DNA from: Lachnoclostridium sp.
GTDB lineage: Bacteria; Bacillota_A; Clostridia; Lachnospirales; Lachnospiraceae
Direction of reading: 5' to 3'
NCBI GenBank assembly: GCA_015057755.1
Contig: SVDR01000033.1
Coordinates: forward strand, 1 to 25,885
DNA length: 25,885 nt
Each line of letters opens with the position of its first letter. The first letter of the stretch is position 1. The translations under genes and the position numbers were made by a program. The notes below the pieces were generated by a model. That model worked only from the letters and a program-made list of their open reading frames with translations, ran no database searches and had not been told where the DNA came from. Shown one piece after another: positions 8,613 to 16,437 of the stretch.

Positions 8613-10292
8613 CTATCCTTCTACTTCCATGATGATCGGCAGGATCATCGGGTTACGTTTGATGCGTTTCCATAAGAAATCACTCAAACTGTCGCGGATA
8701 ATATTTTTAATCTTACCCCAGTCCGTAATGTGACGGTCAAGACAATCCCAGACTGCCTGATCGACCACTGCCTGAGCCTCTTCCATCAGATCCTCGGACT
8801 CTCTTACATATACAAATCCGCGGGAAACGATATCCGGTCCGGAAAGCAGCTGGTTGGAATATTTCTCCAGTGCCAGCACAACGATAATAATACCGTTCTG
8901 GGCCAGATTCTGTCTGTCGCGAAGCACGATGTTGCCCACATCTCCGACACCAAGTCCGTCAACGAGAATTCCGCCGGACTGTACGCGGTCGATCACTTCC
9001 GCGCCTGTCTCTCCGATCTCCAGCACATCGCCTGTGTGGAGCATCATCACATGTTCCTTCGGAATTCCAAGGGACTCTGCCAGTTCCTTCTGTGCCATAC
9101 GATGACGGAACTCACCGTGGATCGGAATGGAATACTGCGGATGTACCAGAGAGTAGATCAGCTTGATCTCTTCCTGACACGCATGTCCGGAAACATGGGT
9201 ATCCTGAGAAATGACTTTCGCGCCTTTCATGGACAGTTCATTGACCACGCGGGATACCGCTTTTTCATTGCCCGGGATCGGTGTCGAACTGATCACGACC
9301 ACATCTCTCGGTGTAATAGACACTTTTCTGTGCATGGAAGAAGCCATTCTGGACAGGGCTGCCATGGATTCGCCCTGGCTGCCTGTTGTGATGATAACGG
9401 TATCTTCCTCATTATAATTTTTCAGCATCTCGATATCGATCAGCGTTCCCTCCGGAATATTGATATATCCGAGTTCCTGCGCGGTACCGATCACATTTAC
9501 CATGCTGCGGCCTTCCACCACAACCTTGCGTCCGTATTTGCACGCGGTATTGATCACCTGCTGCACACGGTCCACATTGGATGCAAACGTTGCAACGATA
9601 ATGCGGTTCTGTCTGTGCTCCGCAAAAATCGCGTCAAATGTCTTGCCAACTGTCTTTTCAGACATCGTAAAGCCCGGTCTGGTCGCGTTGGTGGAGTCAC
9701 ACATCAGTGCCAGAACGCCCTTCTTTCCAAGCTCTGCCAGTCTCTGTAAATCAGTTACATCTCCGAATACCGGAGTATAGTCAATCTTAAAATCGCCGGT
9801 GTTCAAAATCACTCCGGCCGGTGTGAAGATCGCAAGAGCAGCCGCATCTGCAATGCTGTGGTTCATCTTAATGAATTCCACGCGGAAGCAGCCCAGATTG
9901 ACAGACTGGCCGTGCTTTACCACTTTGCGCTTCACATTTTTAAGCATATTATTCTCTTTTAATTTGTTGTCGATCAAACCAATGGTCAGTTTTGTGCCGT
10001 AGACCGGGGCATTGATCTGTTTCAGAACATACGGGATCGCACCAATGTGGTCCTCATGTCCGTGGGTGATCACAAAACCCTTCACTTTATCAATATTATC
10101 CGCCAAATAAGTCACGTCCGGGATAACCAGGTCGATACCCAGCATATCATCACTTGGAAAAGCAAGGCCGCAGTCCATTACGATAATGGTGTCATCGTAC
10201 TCGATGGCAGTCATGTTCATTCCGATCTGCTCCAAACCTCCCAGAGGGATGATTTTGACTTTACAGTCATTCATTTCGATAATTTCGTTCAC
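8613..10292 (-). CDS. rnj: Ribonuclease J
   Basis: A 559-residue metallo-beta-lactamase/beta-CASP ribonuclease, the size expected for RNase J. The zinc motif HGHEDH is at about residues 77-82; DCGLAFPSDDMLGIDLVIPD (about 40-59) and the later NTGDFKIDYTPV and GSQGESMAALSRM motifs are typical. The C-terminal part has SGHACQEEIKLI and IPIHGEFRH. The enzyme combines endonuclease and 5'-to-3' exonuclease activity in mRNA decay and rRNA maturation. The GTG at 10290-10292 is preferred: it stands seven bases from a GGAGG site, while the TTG two codons upstream is one base from it. Whether this is the J1 or J2 type cannot be told from one copy. Confidence 0.95.
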   Translation of the reverse strand: MNEIIEMNDCKVKIIPLGGLEQIGMNMTAIEYDDTIIVMDCGLAFPSDDMLGIDLVIPDVTYLADNIDKVKGFVITHGHEDHIGAIPYVLKQINAPVYGTKLTIGLIDNKLKENNMLKNVKRKVVKHGQSVNLGCFRVEFIKMNHSIADAAALAIFTPAGVILNTGDFKIDYTPVFGDVTDLQRLAELGKKGVLALMCDSTNATRPGFTMSEKTVGKTFDAIFAEHRQNRIIVATFASNVDRVQQVINTACKYGRKVVVEGRSMVNVIGTAQELGYINIPEGTLIDIEMLKNYNEEDTVIITTGSQGESMAALSRMASSMHRKVSITPRDVVVISSTPIPGNEKAVSRVVNELSMKGAKVISQDTHVSGHACQEEIKLIYSLVHPQYSIPIHGEFRHRMAQKELAESLGIPKEHVMMLHTGDVLEIGETGAEVIDRVQSGGILVDGLGVGDVGNIVLRDRQNLAQNGIIIVVLALEKYSNQLLSGPDIVSRGFVYVRESEDLMEEAQAVVDQAVWDCLDRHITDWGKIKNIIRDSLSDFLWKRIKRNPMILPIIMEVEG

Positions 10293-10389
10293 GTTCAAAC
10301 CTCCGTTATTGTTCCGTTCCTGTAGTCTTCATCTTCGTGCGTATCTTCGTTCCGTTCATAAAGGGGGCTACTTCATTACCTTTTTTAAA
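10293..10389 (-). promoter_or_regulatory. RNase J 5' leader with nested direct repeats
   Basis: This 97-base gap between the DUF1292 stop and the RNase J start carries two copies of the nonamer gttccgttc (10311-10319 and 10349-10357) and two copies of atcttcgt between them (10331-10338 and 10343-10350), as read on the plus strand. In the RNA these are purine-rich repeats just upstream of the ribosome binding site. I see no convincing promoter or terminator in it. A role in control of RNase J translation or mRNA stability is only a guess. Confidence 0.35.
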
Positions 10390-10650
10390 CTATTCTTCGT
10401 CCTCGTCCATGAGAGCTTCGAACACTTTCCAGATTGCTTCCAGCTCGTTCTCATCTTCTACGAACTCATAGAGAGCGTCTTCGTCACCCTCTTCAGACAT
10501 ATCTTTTAATACATAGCAATCTGCCTCAGCTTCGTCATCCTCCGCGTCTGTCACGAGCAGATAATTTCTTCCGTTTAACTTTGTCTCTTCTAATACAAAG
10601 AATTCCAGTGTCTGCTCTTCATCAACTAACATGATTTTCTTTTCTTCCAT
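10390..10650 (-). CDS. yrzB: DUF1292 protein (YrzB-like)
   Basis: A very acidic 86-residue protein beginning MEEKKIMLVDEEQTLEFFVLE, with the DUF1292 core GRNYLLVTDAEDDEAEADCYV at about residues 27-47 and an acidic tail ending EALMDEDEE. DUF1292 proteins are small, widespread in Firmicutes and of unknown biochemical role. The position directly after ruvX and before RNase J matches the B. subtilis yrzL-yrrK-yrzB order, which supports the identification. The ATG lies nine bases after the ruvX stop, with a GGAG site partly inside ruvX. It has no membrane segment or signal peptide, so it is cytoplasmic. Confidence 0.9.
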   Translation of the reverse strand: MEEKKIMLVDEEQTLEFFVLEETKLNGRNYLLVTDAEDDEAEADCYVLKDMSEEGDEDALYEFVEDENELEAIWKVFEALMDEDEE

Positions 10651-10659
10651 GGTTTTCTC

Positions 10660-11115
10660 CTATTCTTTGTCTGTCTGTACCGATTCAGACTGGCTGAATC
10701 GGATATGATCCAGATATCCCTGTAAAATAAAACATGCGGCGATCTTGTCGATCACAGCTTTCCTGTTTTCTCTGCGGACACCGGATTCCATAAGTACCTG
10801 CTCTGCTGCAACGGTTGTCAGGCGCTCGTCCCAGTAAACAACCGGAAGTCCTGTGCGGCGCTCCAGCATCTCACCAAATACCTTTGTCTTTTCCACACGC
10901 TCGCCTTCTGTGTTGTTCATATTTTTCGGAAGTCCCATCACGATCGTTGTGACCTCGTACTCTTTTACAAGCTCTTCGATCCTTGCAGCGGTCTTTCTTA
11001 GCTTGTTTTCGTCCTTACGCTCGATGGTCTCAACACCCTGGGCAGTCAAAAGAAGGCCATCACTCACTGCGACTCCGACCGTTCTGGAGCCAAAGTCAAG
11101 TCCAAGTATTCTCAT
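10660..11115 (-). CDS. ruvX: Holliday junction resolvase-like protein RuvX (YqgF)
   Basis: A 151-residue RNase H-fold protein. It shows [16 protein letters not shown] at about residues 4-19 (first catalytic aspartate), the conserved [11 protein letters not shown] near 62-72 and [15 protein letters not shown] near 94-108, as in YqgF/YrrK. The family is proposed to act as a putative Holliday junction resolvase or in 16S rRNA 5'-end maturation; both roles are from family knowledge. The ATG at 11113-11115 (MRILGLDFG) is chosen because it is eight bases from an AAAGGA site; an in-frame ATG three codons upstream overlaps that site. The next upstream gene is ireB, 145 bases away. Confidence 0.93.
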   Translation of the reverse strand: MRILGLDFGSRTVGVAVSDGLLLTAQGVETIERKDENKLRKTAARIEELVKEYEVTTIVMGLPKNMNNTEGERVEKTKVFGEMLERRTGLPVVYWDERLTTVAAEQVLMESGVRRENRKAVIDKIAACFILQGYLDHIRFSQSESVQTDKE

Positions 11116-11260
11116 TTGTTTCATCCTTTCAGGGAAGTCTATTTTTTTACATCACAAAACCAGCTGGTCCCTGTCTTCCCCAACTGTCTGCCACTCATAC
11201 CTTATCGATATCAGACAGAAGAAAGAATCCTTCTGTCTGATAGTATTTCCCCCACAAGCA
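11116..11260 (-). promoter_or_regulatory. ireB-ruvX intergenic region with two potential RNA hairpins
   Basis: This 145-base gap is unusual in an otherwise tightly packed run. It holds a perfect 13-base-pair hairpin (11209-11221 against 11230-11242, eight-base loop). Nearer ruvX are the self-complementary CCAGCTGG (11160-11167) and a second pairing of GGGAAG (about 11132-11137) with CTTCCC (about 11175-11180), which in the leftward transcript ends close to the ruvX ribosome binding site. Neither hairpin has the T-rich tail of a normal terminator on either strand. The region could be a processing site, an attenuator-like leader or the remnant of a small repeat. Confidence 0.45.
11209..11242. 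repeat. Perfect 13-bp inverted repeat between ireB and ruvX
   Basis: The arms tatcagacagaag (11209-11221) and cttctgtctgata (11230-11242) are exact reverse complements around an eight-base loop. No run of T follows on either strand, so this is not a classical intrinsic terminator. Confidence 0.8.
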
Positions 11261-11524
11261 CTATTTCAGTCTTGTTTCGATATAATTCTCCATAAGTTCT
11301 TCCAGGATCTCATCACGCTCAACCTTCATGATCAGGCTTCTGGCGCTCTTATGGGAAGTGATGTAGGTCGGATCGCCGGACATAATATATCCTACGATCT
11401 GATTGATCGGATTATAACCTTTTTCTTTCAAGGCCTCATAAACATCATGAAGGACCCGGCTAACCTGCATCTTCTTCTCATCCTGTACTGCTTTAAAATA
11501 TTGTGTATTACTGATATCGCCCAT
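11261..11524 (-). CDS. ireB: IreB family regulatory phosphoprotein
   Basis: An 87-residue protein with the diagnostic core [22 protein letters not shown] at about residues 38-59 (its central 15 residues are nearly invariant in the family) and the C-terminal [13 protein letters not shown]. In Enterococcus, IreB is phosphorylated by the Ser/Thr kinase IreK near its N-terminus and limits cephalosporin resistance. Here the N-terminus is [10 protein letters not shown] with a threonine at position 7, one of the sites used in Enterococcus. The ATG at 11522-11524 has an AGGA site six bases upstream and gives the usual family length; an upstream in-frame GTG is too close to its own site. A good promoter lies 33 bases upstream. 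The kinase gene is not in this window. Confidence 0.93.
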   Translation of the reverse strand: MGDISNTQYFKAVQDEKKMQVSRVLHDVYEALKEKGYNPINQIVGYIMSGDPTYITSHKSARSLIMKVERDEILEELMENYIETRLK

Positions 11525-11556
11525 AAGCGTCCTCACGTCCTTTCGCAGCTACTTGT

Positions 11557-11585
11557 ATTCTACCCCAAATTTACACTTTACGCAA
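11557..11585 (-). promoter_or_regulatory. Predicted promoter of the ireB-ruvX-RNase J run
   Basis: Leftward promoter with -35 TTGCGT (11580-11585), a 17-base spacer and -10 TAGAAT (11557-11562). The -35 box overlaps the last codons and stop of mtaB. The predicted transcript starts about 25 bases before the ireB ATG. Confidence 0.65.
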
Positions 11586-12897
11586 GCTTAATGACCTCAT
11601 CCGTCAGGAATTCTTTCATGATGCCTGTCACAAAGCTGTTCTTTGCAATTTCCGGTCTGGTCTCGTCGAACGGAACCACAACCTTCACATATTCTTTCGT
11701 ATGACCGATCATGTACTGCTCGCCGCCGATGGTTACCGGCTCTTCTAAAAGCACTTCTGTCTCCTGACCGAGGAAGGACTCGCGGTACTTTTTGGACATT
11801 TCTGCTTCCAGAGCCAGAAGTTCCGCACTTCTCTTTGTCTTGATCGGTTCCGGAACCTGATTCGGCATCTTGTCGGCTCTTGTTCCTGCACGTCTGGAAT
11901 ATTTAAAGACATGCATCTCATAGAAGTTCACTTTCTTTAAAAATTCTTTTGTCGCAGCGAACTCTTCTTCTGTTTCACCTGCAAAACCTACGATCACGTC
12001 GGTTGTGATAGCCGGATTCTTAAAGTATTTTCTTAAGATCTCACAGCCTGTATAATACTCATCCGCTGTGTAATGGCGGTTCATTCTCTTTAAAGTCTCA
12101 TCACAGCCGCTCTGCAGGGACAGGTGGAAATGCGGACAGATCTTATCCAGTTTGGACAGTTCTTTCGCAAACTCCTCTGTGATCACGCGCGGTTCCAGGG
12201 AACCGAAACGCAGTCTCTTGACGCCTTCGATCTCGTGAAGCAGCTTGATCAGATACAGGAAATCGATATTTTCGCCTTTAAAATCCACACCGTAAGAGCT
12301 CAAATGGATACCGGTCAGAACGATCTCCTGATAACCGTTGGCTGTCAGTTCCAGAACCTCGCTTACCACGTCCTCCGGACGACGGCTTCTCACGCGGCCT
12401 CTGGTATACGGAATGATGCAGTAGCTGCAGAACTGATTGCAGCCGTCCTGAACTTTGATGAACGCACGTGTGTGGTCTGCCTGCTTTGCAATGTGAAGGC
12501 TCTCATATTCGTGCGTTGCTCCAATATCGATGATGGAGCCGGTTACTTCTCTTCCTGCCAGACATTCCTCCAGAAGCGGGATCAGGTCTGCTTTTTTATT
12601 ATTTCCGATCACAAGATCGATGGCTTCGTCCTCTTTCAGCTTTTCTCCGGCTGCCTGAACGTAACATCCGGCTGCCACAACGACTGCATCCGGATTCTTT
12701 GCCTTCGCTCTGTGGAGCATCTGACGGGATTTCTTATCTGCCATGTTTGTAACAGAACAAGTATTTATAATATAGACATCTGCCTGGTCTTCAAAGTCTA
12801 CGATCTCGTAGCCCGCAGCCTCCAAAAGCTGCTGCATGGCTTCTGTTTCGTAAGAATTTACCTTGCATCCCAGATTGTGCAATGCCGCTTTTCTCAT
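11578..12897 (-). CDS. mtaB: tRNA t6A37 methylthiotransferase MtaB
   Basis: A 439-residue radical-SAM methylthiotransferase. The N-terminal UPF0004 domain begins MRKAALHNLGCKVNSYETEA; LGCKVN rather than LGCQMN is typical of MtaB. It also contains NTCSVTNMADKKSRQML and AAGCYVQAAG, whose cysteines bind the auxiliary cluster. The radical-SAM motif CNQFCSYC is near residue 153-160, then PYTRGRVRSR, and a C-terminal TRAM region ends the protein. The enzyme converts t6A to ms2t6A at position 37 of tRNAs reading ANN codons. The ATG at 12895-12897 is seven bases from an AGGAG site; the ATG two codons upstream is one base from it. It is the first gene of the leftward run. Confidence 0.94.
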   Translation of the reverse strand: MRKAALHNLGCKVNSYETEAMQQLLEAAGYEIVDFEDQADVYIINTCSVTNMADKKSRQMLHRAKAKNPDAVVVAAGCYVQAAGEKLKEDEAIDLVIGNNKKADLIPLLEECLAGREVTGSIIDIGATHEYESLHIAKQADHTRAFIKVQDGCNQFCSYCIIPYTRGRVRSRRPEDVVSEVLELTANGYQEIVLTGIHLSSYGVDFKGENIDFLYLIKLLHEIEGVKRLRFGSLEPRVITEEFAKELSKLDKICPHFHLSLQSGCDETLKRMNRHYTADEYYTGCEILRKYFKNPAITTDVIVGFAGETEEEFAATKEFLKKVNFYEMHVFKYSRRAGTRADKMPNQVPEPIKTKRSAELLALEAEMSKKYRESFLGQETEVLLEEPVTIGGEQYMIGHTKEYVKVVVPFDETRPEIAKNSFVTGIMKEFLTDEVIKLA

Positions 12898-12931
12898 CTT
12901 CATTCTCCTGTCTAAATTACGATTAAAACTA

Positions 12932-12960
12932 TTGACTTTTCGATTTGATTCCTCTAGTAT
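12932..12960 (+). promoter_or_regulatory. Predicted promoter of the HPr-like gene
   Basis: Rightward promoter with -35 TTGACT (12932-12937), a 17-base spacer and -10 TAGTAT (12955-12960). Transcription would start near 12967, giving a leader of about 40 bases before the ATG at 13009. Confidence 0.75.
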
Positions 12961-13008
12961 GAACTTAGAATGTTTTTCTGATCATTATCACTAGGAGGAC
13001 GTATTCAT

Positions 13009-13242
13009 ATGAAAACAGTAAAAATTTCTTTAAATTCCATCGATAAAGTAAAATCTTTTGTAAACACACTTACAAAATTTGATACTGATTTTGACCTCAT
13101 CTCCGGCCGTTATGTGATCGATGCGAAATCCATCATGGGTATCTTTAGTCTGGATCTCTCCAAACCGATCGATCTTCATATCCATGAAGAGGGCGATGCA
13201 GAAGACATCCTTACAGTCCTTGCACCGTATATTGTCGAGTAA
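13009..13242 (+). CDS. HPr-like protein without the phosphorylatable histidine
   Basis: A 77-residue protein that aligns with HPr of the phosphotransferase system along its length. The centre, DAKSIMGIFSLDLSKPIDL (about residues 38-56), matches the NLKSIMGVMSLGI segment around Ser46 of HPr, so the regulatory serine is kept (Ser41 here). The first part lacks the GIHARPA active-site loop: no histidine or arginine stands where His15 and Arg17 should be. It should therefore not carry phosphate from enzyme I to sugar permeases, but could still be a substrate of HPr kinase, like Crh of Bacillus, which also lost His15. The gene is a single unit with its own promoter, an AGGAGG site and a shared terminator. 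The regulatory role is inference. Confidence 0.85.
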   Translation: MKTVKISLNSIDKVKSFVNTLTKFDTDFDLISGRYVIDAKSIMGIFSLDLSKPIDLHIHEEGDAEDILTVLAPYIVE

Positions 13243-13257
13243 TCTTATTATTTTTAA

Positions 13258-13290
13258 ACTGCCGGGAAGGAACTTTCTTCCCGGCAATTA
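13258..13290. terminator. Bidirectional terminator between the HPr-like gene and thiI
   Basis: Stem tgccgggaag (13260-13269) against cttcccggca (13277-13286) with a seven-base loop, flanked by A/T-rich tracts on both sides. It lies between two convergent stop codons (13242 and 13299) and can serve both. Confidence 0.85.
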
Positions 13291-13298
13291 TTATTTGC

Positions 13299-14480
13299 TT
13301 AAATGCAGCGAACGATCTCTCTTGTCTCAATAGCTGTCTTCATCATCTCGTCAATCTTCTCAGCCAGCTTCTCCTCAGATTTTTTGATTCTCTTCAGGTT
13401 CGGCTTTGTAACCGGATGTTTTGCAACGAAGATCGTACAGCAGTCCTCGTACGGAAGTGTGGAAGTCTCGAAGGTATCGATCTTTACAGAAATGTCTACG
13501 ATATCCTGCTTATCAAATGCGATCAGCGGGCGGATTACCGGCATTTCGCAGACTTCATTGGTTACAGCCAAGGACGGCATGGTCTGGGAAGCAACCTGAC
13601 CGATGCTCTCGCCTGTGATCAGAGCAAGACAATCGGACTGTTTCGCAATCTCCTCAGCAATGCGCATCATGTAACGGCGCATGATGATCGTAAGCTCATC
13701 GTGCGGACACTGGTCGTAGATGTAAAGCTGAATATCAGTGAAGTTTACGATATTCAATTTGATCGGACCTGTGTATTTTGCCACTAATTTTGCAAGATCT
13801 ACAACTTTCTGTTTTGCACGCTCGCTTGTGTATGGCGGAGCATGGAAATAAGTTGCCTCGATGGTAACACCACGTTTTGCAACCATCCAGCCTGCAACCG
13901 GGCTGTCGATACCGCCGGAGAGAAGGAGCATCGCTTTTCCGGCTGTTCCGATCGGCATACCGCCCGGACCCGGAATTGTCTCGGAGAAAATATTGATCTT
14001 CTGACGGATTTCTACATGAAGTGTTACATCCGGATTGTGAACATCCACCTTTGTCTCCGGGAATCTTGTTAAGATCACTTCACCCAGATCACGGTTGATC
14101 TGGTCGGAAGTCACCGGATAATTCTTGTCAGCACGGCGTGCTACCACTTTAAAAGTAAAGTTCTTATCTTCGTATGCCTCGTCAATGTATTTTGCAACTT
14201 CTTCTTTCAGGCTTTCATAATCACCCTTTTCCACCTGCACCATCGGACAGATGCCCACGATACCAAATACATGCTGAAGAGAATCGATGATCTCGTCGAA
14301 ATCGTACTCTTCGCTTGCTTCTGCATAAATACGGCCCTGTTCTTTTGTGATCAGAAAACCGCCGTCGTGGCGTTTTAAACGATTGTTGATCTGTTTTACC
14401 AGAGCATCTTCGAACAGGTAACGGTTTTTACCTTTTACGCCGATCTCTGCGTACTTAATTAAAAAAGACTTGTAATTCAT
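13299..14480 (-). CDS. thiI: tRNA 4-thiouridine synthetase ThiI
   Basis: A 393-residue protein with an N-terminal ferredoxin-like plus THUMP region (roughly residues 1-165) and a PP-loop ATPase domain with LLLSGGIDSPVAGWMVAKRG at 185-204. ThiI adenylates U8 of tRNA and inserts sulfur to form 4-thiouridine; it can also act in thiazole synthesis. The C-terminal rhodanese domain of the E. coli enzyme is absent, as in B. subtilis and other Gram-positives, where a dedicated cysteine desulfurase supplies the sulfur. That desulfurase gene is directly upstream (21 bases between stop and start). A GGAGG site precedes the ATG. It is the last gene of its operon and ends at the shared terminator. Confidence 0.96.
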   Translation of the reverse strand: MNYKSFLIKYAEIGVKGKNRYLFEDALVKQINNRLKRHDGGFLITKEQGRIYAEASEEYDFDEIIDSLQHVFGIVGICPMVQVEKGDYESLKEEVAKYIDEAYEDKNFTFKVVARRADKNYPVTSDQINRDLGEVILTRFPETKVDVHNPDVTLHVEIRQKINIFSETIPGPGGMPIGTAGKAMLLLSGGIDSPVAGWMVAKRGVTIEATYFHAPPYTSERAKQKVVDLAKLVAKYTGPIKLNIVNFTDIQLYIYDQCPHDELTIIMRRYMMRIAEEIAKQSDCLALITGESIGQVASQTMPSLAVTNEVCEMPVIRPLIAFDKQDIVDISVKIDTFETSTLPYEDCCTIFVAKHPVTKPNLKRIKKSEEKLAEKIDEMMKTAIETREIVRCI

Positions 14481-14500
14481 GGTTCCTCCAAATTATCTCT

Positions 14501-15670
14501 CTATGCTCTGCGGTATCTTCTCAACATCGGAAGCAGCTCGCGAAGCTGTGCCAGACAGTAGTCCACGTCTTCCTCTGTGTTGAAAAGTCCGAATGAAAAT
14601 CTCAATGTTGAATCCAGCAGGGAATCTTTTACGCCGATTCCTTTTAAAGTTCCGGAAATACCCGGATGGTTGGATGAACATGCAGAACCGGAAGAAACAT
14701 AAACACCTCTGTCTTCCAGCGCATGAAGCAGAACTTCTGCACGAACTCCTTCAAAACCTGCACTCACGATCTGCGGAGCACTGTCTCTGCCGGTGAGACC
14801 GTGAACAGTCACGCCTTCCAGTTCCTGTAAGCCTTTTACCATACGGTCTTTCAGCGCATAAATCTGCTCCACCTTCGCCTCATGGTTGGTATACATTTCT
14901 TTGACAGCCATACCCATTCCTGCACAGCCCGGTACATTTTCCGTTCCGGAGCGCATATTTTTCTGCTGGCCGCCGCCAAAAATGATCGGTTTGATCTTTA
15001 CCTTCTCATCCACATATAAGAATCCAACGCCTTTCGGTCCGTGAATCTTGTGTCCGCTGACAGACAGCAGATCAATGCCCATCTTTTTCGGGCGGATCAC
15101 ATATTTGCCATATGCCTGAATGGCATCCACATGGAAATATGCCTTCGATTTCTTCTCTTTGATGATCTTCGCGATCTCTTCGATCGGCTCGACTGCACCC
15201 ATTTCGTTATTGACATACATCACAGATACGAGGATGGTCTCATCACAGATCGCCTCACGAAGCGCGTCCAGAGACACATGACCGTTCTGATCCGTCGGAA
15301 GGTAAGTCACACGGAATCCCTGTTCCTCTAAAAAGATCATCGTATTGTAAATGGACGCATGCTCGATTCCTGTGGTGATCAGATGATTGCCCGCACGCTT
15401 GTTGGCCATCGCAACACCGATCAGCGCCATGTTGTTGGACTCTGTTCCGCCGGATGTAAAAATGATTTCTTTCTCTTTGACCTTCAGAGATTTCGCAATT
15501 TCTTCTCTGGCGGATTTGATGTAATTTTCGGCCTCCACACCTTTCATATGTCTGGAAGATGTGTTTCCGTAATCGGCCATCATGGCCTGTACCATCACGT
15601 CACGAACACTGTCGAACACGCGTGTTGTGGCGGAATTATCTAAATAAACTTCTTTTCTTTCGATTCCCAT
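14501..15670 (-). CDS. nifZ: Cysteine desulfurase (NifS/IscS family, NifZ-type partner of ThiI)
   Basis: A 389-residue PLP-dependent enzyme that removes sulfur from cysteine as a persulfide. Features: YLDNSATTRV at residues 9-18, the FTSGGTESNN motif at 71-80, the PLP lysine in SVSGHKIHGPKG (Lys208) and the catalytic cysteine in SSGSACSSN (Cys331). The short loop around the catalytic cysteine is typical of the class that passes sulfur to dedicated acceptors. The position directly upstream of thiI mirrors nifZ-thiI in B. subtilis, so ThiI is the likely acceptor. The ATG follows an AGAGGA site located inside the end of rsmE; the two genes are two bases apart. A role in Fe-S cluster assembly is less likely because no iscU or sufU is nearby. 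Confidence 0.93.
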   Translation of the reverse strand: MGIERKEVYLDNSATTRVFDSVRDVMVQAMMADYGNTSSRHMKGVEAENYIKSAREEIAKSLKVKEKEIIFTSGGTESNNMALIGVAMANKRAGNHLITTGIEHASIYNTMIFLEEQGFRVTYLPTDQNGHVSLDALREAICDETILVSVMYVNNEMGAVEPIEEIAKIIKEKKSKAYFHVDAIQAYGKYVIRPKKMGIDLLSVSGHKIHGPKGVGFLYVDEKVKIKPIIFGGGQQKNMRSGTENVPGCAGMGMAVKEMYTNHEAKVEQIYALKDRMVKGLQELEGVTVHGLTGRDSAPQIVSAGFEGVRAEVLLHALEDRGVYVSSGSACSSNHPGISGTLKGIGVKDSLLDSTLRFSFGLFNTEEDVDYCLAQLRELLPMLRRYRRA

Positions 15671-15672
15671 AG

Positions 15673-16428
15673 TTAATCCTCTAATGCAAATCCGATGGCG
15701 GACAATACAAACATTCCTGCTGTCTCTGTGCGCAGAATACGTTTTCCAAGTGTTACCGGCTGGAGTCCGTTGGCCAAAGCCAGTTCAATCTCGGATTCTG
15801 CAAATCCGCCTTCCGGACCAATAAAGACTGCACATTTCTGTCCCGGTTTCAGACCCTGGATCAGTCTGCGGGTCAGTTCCATTCCGGTCACACCGTCAAT
15901 GGTCTCTGCCGCCTCATAAGGCACGATCGCCAGATCTGCTCTCTTGGCTTCCTCTACTGCCGCCTTGTATTTCATGACACCGGAAATCTCCGGCACGATC
16001 ATTCGCTTGGACTGCTTCGCAGCGCTCTCGGATACACCATACCAGCGTTTGATCTTGTTGCCTTCCTTCTTCGCATCCAGTTTCATGACACATCTTGCCA
16101 TGTCCACCGGAACAATACGGCTTACACCAAGTTCCACACACTTCTGGATGATCAGCTCCATCTTGTCACCCTTCGGAAGTCCCTGATAAAGAACCACCTC
16201 GACCGGAAGTTCCGTATCCTCCACATCCTCCGGAAGGATCGCTGCCTTTACTGCTTCCGCTCCAATCTCGGTCAGCTCACAAAAATAATTGAGCCCTTTT
16301 CCGTCACTGATCAGAACCTTCTCGCCCGGTTTCATGCGCAGAACATTTTTAATATGATTGACATCTGAGCCAACGATCGTTACCTCAGACTCTGTAAACA
16401 GCTCCGTTTCTGTAAAAAAGTGATACAT
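15673..16428 (-). CDS. rsmE: 16S rRNA m3U1498 methyltransferase RsmE
   Basis: A 251-residue SPOUT methyltransferase. An N-terminal PUA-like part (MYHFFTETELFTESEVTIVG, then HIKNVLRMKPGE) is followed by the knotted SAM-binding part with VFIGPEGGFAESEIELA at about residues 204-220 and TLGKRILRTETAGM at about 228-241, both diagnostic for RsmE. It methylates N3 of U1498 in 16S rRNA within the 30S subunit. The gene follows prmA by nine bases, a pairing that is very common in Firmicutes, and is two bases from the desulfurase gene. The length is normal. Confidence 0.96.
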   Translation of the reverse strand: MYHFFTETELFTESEVTIVGSDVNHIKNVLRMKPGEKVLISDGKGLNYFCELTEIGAEAVKAAILPEDVEDTELPVEVVLYQGLPKGDKMELIIQKCVELGVSRIVPVDMARCVMKLDAKKEGNKIKRWYGVSESAAKQSKRMIVPEISGVMKYKAAVEEAKRADLAIVPYEAAETIDGVTGMELTRRLIQGLKPGQKCAVFIGPEGGFAESEIELALANGLQPVTLGKRILRTETAGMFVLSAIGFALED

Positions 16429-16437
16429 ATCGATCCC

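Noticed and set aside
8730..9749. Rightward open frame of 339 codons opposite RNase J
   Set aside because: It lies wholly antisense to a strongly supported gene, has no ribosome binding site and its protein is rich in His, Cys and Arg without recognisable motifs, as expected for a shadow frame.
11209..11242. Hairpin as an intrinsic terminator of ireB
   Set aside because: No run of T follows the stem on either strand.
10853..11704. Rightward open frame of 283 codons across ruvX, the intergenic gap and ireB
   Set aside because: Antisense to two well-identified genes with a Ser/Phe-rich composition; no start signal.
12124..12915. Rightward open frame of 263 codons opposite mtaB
   Set aside because: Antisense shadow of mtaB in the complementary frame, no recognisable protein family.
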